Program-made: the position numbers and the translations under genes
Shown here: positions 61,342-64,000 of the stretch, piece after piece
Numbering within the stretch: the first letter of the stretch is position 1
Layout of the letters: every line of letters begins with the position of its first letter
Source of the DNA: Kribbella kalugense
GTDB lineage: Bacteria; Actinomycetota; Actinomycetes; Propionibacteriales; Kribbellaceae
Direction: 5' to 3'
Assembly: GCF_004365875.1 (NCBI RefSeq)
Contig: NZ_SODF01000001.1
Location: forward strand, 372,001-436,000
DNA length: 64,000 nucleotides
The notes under the pieces: generated by a model
Databases searched by the model: none
What the model saw: the letters and a program-made list of their open reading frames with translations, nothing else
Told to the model about the DNA's origin: nothing

Positions 61342-61530
61342 AACCGGAGCCGAAGTCCAAGATGTGGTTGCATATCTCGCATTCTGGATGAATTCGGAGC
61401 GTCACCGGGACTCGGGCGGAAACTGCTGGCATACTTCCCAAGATGCATCGCCAACCGCCGGTGCATGGGGGGATCGCGCGGCTGTGACTCGTCGTGGTCG
61501 TGCGGCACAAGAGCAATCCGAGGAGAACTT

Positions 61531-62724
61531 GTGGCGAGGCGCCTTTTCACGTCCGAGTCCGTGACCGAGGGTCACCCGGACAAGATCGCTGACCAGATCA
61601 GCGACTCCATCCTCGACGCGTTGCTGGCCGAGGATCCGAAGAGCCGCGTGGCGGTCGAGACCCTGATCACCACGGGTCTGGTCGTCGTCGCGGGCGAGGT
61701 CACCACGACGGCGTACGTCGACATTCCGGGGATCGTGCGGTCGCGCATCCTCGAGATCGGCTACGACTCGTCGCTGAAGGGTTTCGATGGTGCGTCCTGT
61801 GGGGTGCAGGTCGCCATCGGGAGCCAGTCGCCCGACATCGCGCAGGGTGTCGACACGGCGTACGAGTCGCGCTCGGACGCGTCGGAGGACGCTCTGGACC
61901 TGCAGGGGGCAGGCGACCAGGGACTGATGTTCGGTTACGCGTCCAACGAGACGCCGGAGCTGATGCCGCTGCCGATCACGATCGCGCACCGGCTGTCCGA
62001 GCGGCTGTCCGAGGTCCGCAAGAACGGCACGCTGGCGTACCTGCGGCCGGACGGCAAGACCCAGGTCACGGTCGAGTACGACGGTGACAAGGCGGTCCGG
62101 ATCGACACGGTCGTCGTGTCGAGCCAGCACGCCGCCGACATCAGCCTGGACTCGATGCTGACGCCGGACATCAAGAAGCACGTCGTCGACCCGGTGCTCG
62201 AGCAGTTCGACATCGACTCGGCCGACTACAAGTTGCTGGTCAACCCGACCGGCCGGTTCGAGATCGGCGGCCCGATGGGTGACGCCGGCCTGACCGGGCG
62301 GAAGATCATCATCGACACCTACGGCGGGATGGCGCGGCACGGTGGTGGCGCGTTCTCCGGCAAGGACCCGTCGAAGGTGGACCGGTCGGCCGCGTACGCG
62401 ATGCGCTGGGTGGCGAAGAACATCGTCGCCGCGGGGCTCGCGGACCGGGTCGAGTGCCAGGTCGCGTACGCGATCGGCAAGGCCGCGCCGGTCGGCTTCT
62501 ACGTCGACACGTTCGGCACCGAGAAGGTCCCGGTGAGCCAGATCGCCGACGCGGTCCGCGAGGTGTTCGACCTCCGGCCGGCCGCGATCATCCGCGACCT
62601 GGACCTGCTCCGGCCGATCTACGCCCAGACCGCCCGGAACGGCCACTTCGGCCGGACCGGTGAGGACTTCACCTGGGAGCGCACCGACCGGGTCGAGGCG
62701 CTCAAGGCCGCGGTCAACAAGTAG
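61531..62724 (+). CDS. metK: S-adenosylmethionine synthetase
   Basis: The GTG at 61531 behind AGGAG gives 397 residues. [31 protein letters not shown] is the N-terminal signature with methionine- and ATP-binding residues. [67 protein letters not shown] contain the second signature and the P-loop-like GGGAFSGKD. It supplies SAM, used by the three methyltransferases in this window. No known SAM riboswitch is recognisable in the 189-base gap upstream (61342-61530), which otherwise shows nothing I can interpret. Confidence 0.98.
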   Translation: MARRLFTSESVTEGHPDKIADQISDSILDALLAEDPKSRVAVETLITTGLVVVAGEVTTTAYVDIPGIVRSRILEIGYDSSLKGFDGASCGVQVAIGSQSPDIAQGVDTAYESRSDASEDALDLQGAGDQGLMFGYASNETPELMPLPITIAHRLSERLSEVRKNGTLAYLRPDGKTQVTVEYDGDKAVRIDTVVVSSQHAADISLDSMLTPDIKKHVVDPVLEQFDIDSADYKLLVNPTGRFEIGGPMGDAGLTGRKIIIDTYGGMARHGGGAFSGKDPSKVDRSAAYAMRWVAKNIVAAGLADRVECQVAYAIGKAAPVGFYVDTFGTEKVPVSQIADAVREVFDLRPAAIIRDLDLLRPIYAQTARNGHFGRTGEDFTWERTDRVEALKAAVNK

Positions 62725-62736
62725 TAGTTGTCCACA

Positions 62737-62770
62737 GGGGACGGCAGTGCGTCCGCGCACTGTCGTCCCC
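62737..62770 (+). terminator. metK terminator hairpin
   Basis: GGGGACGGCAGTGCG (62737-62751) pairs with CGCACTGTCGTCCCC (62756-62770): 15 bp with one G-U pair and a 4-base loop, 12 bases after the metK stop. Confidence 0.8.
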
Positions 62771-62776
62771 GCGGAC

Positions 62777-62789
62777 TAGCATTCCCCGG
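62777..62789 (+). promoter_or_regulatory. Predicted -10 element for leaderless priA
   Basis: TAGCAT at 62777-62782 is six bases before the priA GTG, directly behind the metK terminator. Confidence 0.5.
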
Positions 62790-64000
62790 TGACATCGGAC
62801 TCGCCGGAGCAACTGACGCTGCTGCGGGACACCGTGCGCAAATCCCGGACCAAAGAGCCGGCCGAGATCACCGAGACGTTGCCGGTGGCCCGGATCGCGG
62901 TCGATGTTTCCCTCCCGCACCTGGACCGGCCGTTCGACTACGTCGTACCGGAGGACATGGCCGAGGCGGCTCAGCCGGGTGCTCGGGTGAAGGTACGGTT
63001 CGCCGGTAAGGACCTCGACGGGTTCGTGCTGGAGCGGCTCGCGGAGTCGGATCACGACGGCAAGCTGACCCGGATCCGCAAGGTGGTCTCGCCCGAGCAG
63101 GTGCTCAAACCGGAGATCGCCGACCTCTGCCGGGCGGTCGCGGACCGGTACGCCGGAGTGCTCGCGGACGTCACCCGCTTGGCGGTGCCGCCGCGGCACG
63201 CGAAGGTCGAGGGCGAGTCGCTCCGCTGCGATCAGCCGCCGCGCCCGCCGGTGTCCACGTCCCGCTCGGAGTGGTCGCCGTACCCGGCTGGATTCCTCGA
63301 CGCGATCTCGCGCGCGGAGTCGCCGCGGGCCGTGTGGACCGCCGTACCAGGGGCTGATTGGGCCGTGGCGTTCGCGCAGGCCGCGGCGGTGTGTGCGGCG
63401 TCTGGTCGCGGGGCGTTGTTGCTGGCGCCGGATGCTCGGGATCTGGAGCGGCTGGCGGCGGCGTGTACTGCGGTGCTGGGGGAGTCTGGCTTCGTCACGC
63501 TCTCGGCCGATCTCGGCCCGACGGCCCGCTATCGCGCCTTCCTCGCGGCGGTGCGCGGGTGCGCGCGGGTGGTGATCGGGACGCGTGCAGCCGCATTCGC
63601 GCCGGTCGCGGAGCTCGGGCTGGTGGCGATGTGGGACGACGGCGACGACTCGTACGCCGAGCCGCGGGCGCCGTACCCGCATGCCCGGGAAGTCCTGCTG
63701 CTGCGGGCTTTTCGGCAGCAGTGCGCGGCGCTGCTCGGTGGGTACGCGCGGTCCGCCGAGGCGGCGGCGTTGGTCGAGACCGGGTTCGCCCATGAGCTGA
63801 TCGCGGACCGGGCGGTGATCCGGGCGGCGGCGCCGTCGGTGCATATCGCGGGGGAGTCGGATATCGAGCTGGCGCGCGATCCGCAGGCGCGGGCGGCGCG
63901 GCTGCCGCACCGGGTGTTCGAGATCGCGCGGGACGGGTTGCGGTCGGGGCCGGTGCTGGTCCAGGTTCCGCGGGCCGGTTACCTGCCGAGCCTGGTGTGC
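62789..64000 (+). CDS. priA: Primosomal protein N' (PriA), actinobacterial type, partial at right edge
   Basis: The frame is open from the GTG at 62789 through all 404 codons to the window end. The N-terminal DNA-binding domain is clear: VARIAVDVSLPHLDRPFDYVVP, PGARVKVRFAGKDLDGFVLER and LCRAVADRYAGVLADVTRLAVPPRHA. In the helicase part the Walker A site (normally GxTGSGKT) is replaced by WTAVPGADWAVAFAQAA, and the DEEH box by WDDGDD, so ATP hydrolysis is unlikely. Actinobacterial PriA proteins are known to lack this motif and are thought to act as structural restart factors. The C-terminal half is missing. Confidence 0.95.
   Translation, partial: MTSDSPEQLTLLRDTVRKSRTKEPAEITETLPVARIAVDVSLPHLDRPFDYVVPEDMAEAAQPGARVKVRFAGKDLDGFVLERLAESDHDGKLTRIRKVVSPEQVLKPEIADLCRAVADRYAGVLADVTRLAVPPRHAKVEGESLRCDQPPRPPVSTSRSEWSPYPAGFLDAISRAESPRAVWTAVPGADWAVAFAQAAAVCAASGRGALLLAPDARDLERLAAACTAVLGESGFVTLSADLGPTARYRAFLAAVRGCARVVIGTRAAAFAPVAELGLVAMWDDGDDSYAEPRAPYPHAREVLLLRAFRQQCAALLGGYARSAEAAALVETGFAHELIADRAVIRAAAPSVHIAGESDIELARDPQARAARLPHRVFEIARDGLRSGPVLVQVPRAGYLPSLVC

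Noticed and set aside
61342..61530. Possible SAM riboswitch before metK
   Set aside because: No conserved core of any SAM or SAH riboswitch class could be recognised; only weak short inverted repeats are present.

Overview
The window is GC-rich actinobacterial chromosome, densely coding, with many GTG starts and many 4-base ATGA/GTGA gene overlaps. The cell has BldD, actinobacterial integration host factor (mIHF), a SecA2-type translocase and a PriA without a P-loop. Together with the gene order (rarA ... alaS-ruvX-mltG-aroE ... aroCKB-aroQ-efp-nusB-bldD-pyrR-pyrBC-carAB-pyrDF-mihF-gmk-rpoZ-coaBC-metK-priA) this points to a sporulating or mycelial actinomycete. A Kribbella- or Nocardioides-like genus is my best guess; that is inference from gene order and style, not from a marker gene.

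Left part (1-17.3 kb) is mostly accessory. It holds an ECF sigma factor with a membrane-protein partner, two small methyltransferases, AraC and GntR regulators, and a VOC protein. Next come an M64-type metallopeptidase carrying a seven-bladed FG-GAP propeller, a Tat-exported GxGYxYP carbohydrate-active protein under a LacI-like palindrome, an AMIN-like secreted protein and a GNAT enzyme. SecA2 with an unusual acidic insertion, a three-gene overlapping unit with a VC0807-like membrane protein, and rarA complete this part.

Middle part (17.3-43 kb) carries the conserved alaS-ruvX-mltG-aroE and aroC-aroK-aroB-aroQ-efp-nusB-bldD blocks. These are interrupted by accessory genes: two exported FAD-dependent oxidases, a DUF2330 protein, a prepilin peptidase, an ADP-ribosylglycohydrolase, a tiny secreted peptide, a Gfo/Idh/MocA dehydrogenase, and a LuxR-type regulator behind a structured leader. 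There is also a divergent MarR/EamA pair with three clear operator copies and a PIMT-like methyltransferase with a long extra C-terminal domain.

Right part (42.4-64 kb) is the UMP biosynthesis operon pyrR-pyrB-pyrC-(membrane protein)-carA-carB-pyrD-pyrF, preceded by a textbook PyrR RNA-binding hairpin; pyrE is not in the window. After a DUF4037 gene, a LysR/EamA pair and a tandem pair of small lipoproteins comes mihF-gmk-rpoZ-coaBC. Then follow GNAT, YCII and winged-helix genes, metK, and priA, which runs off the right edge.

Regulatory signals are rich: a BldD box in front of bldD, PyrR and MarR sites, palindromes in front of two exported-protein genes, several strong hairpin terminators, and a recurring arrangement in which a TAnnnT -10 element sits 6-8 bases before a start codon, implying leaderless mRNAs. 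No tRNA, rRNA, CRISPR array, insertion sequence or phage gene was seen, and no gene-free stretch exceeds 300 bases.
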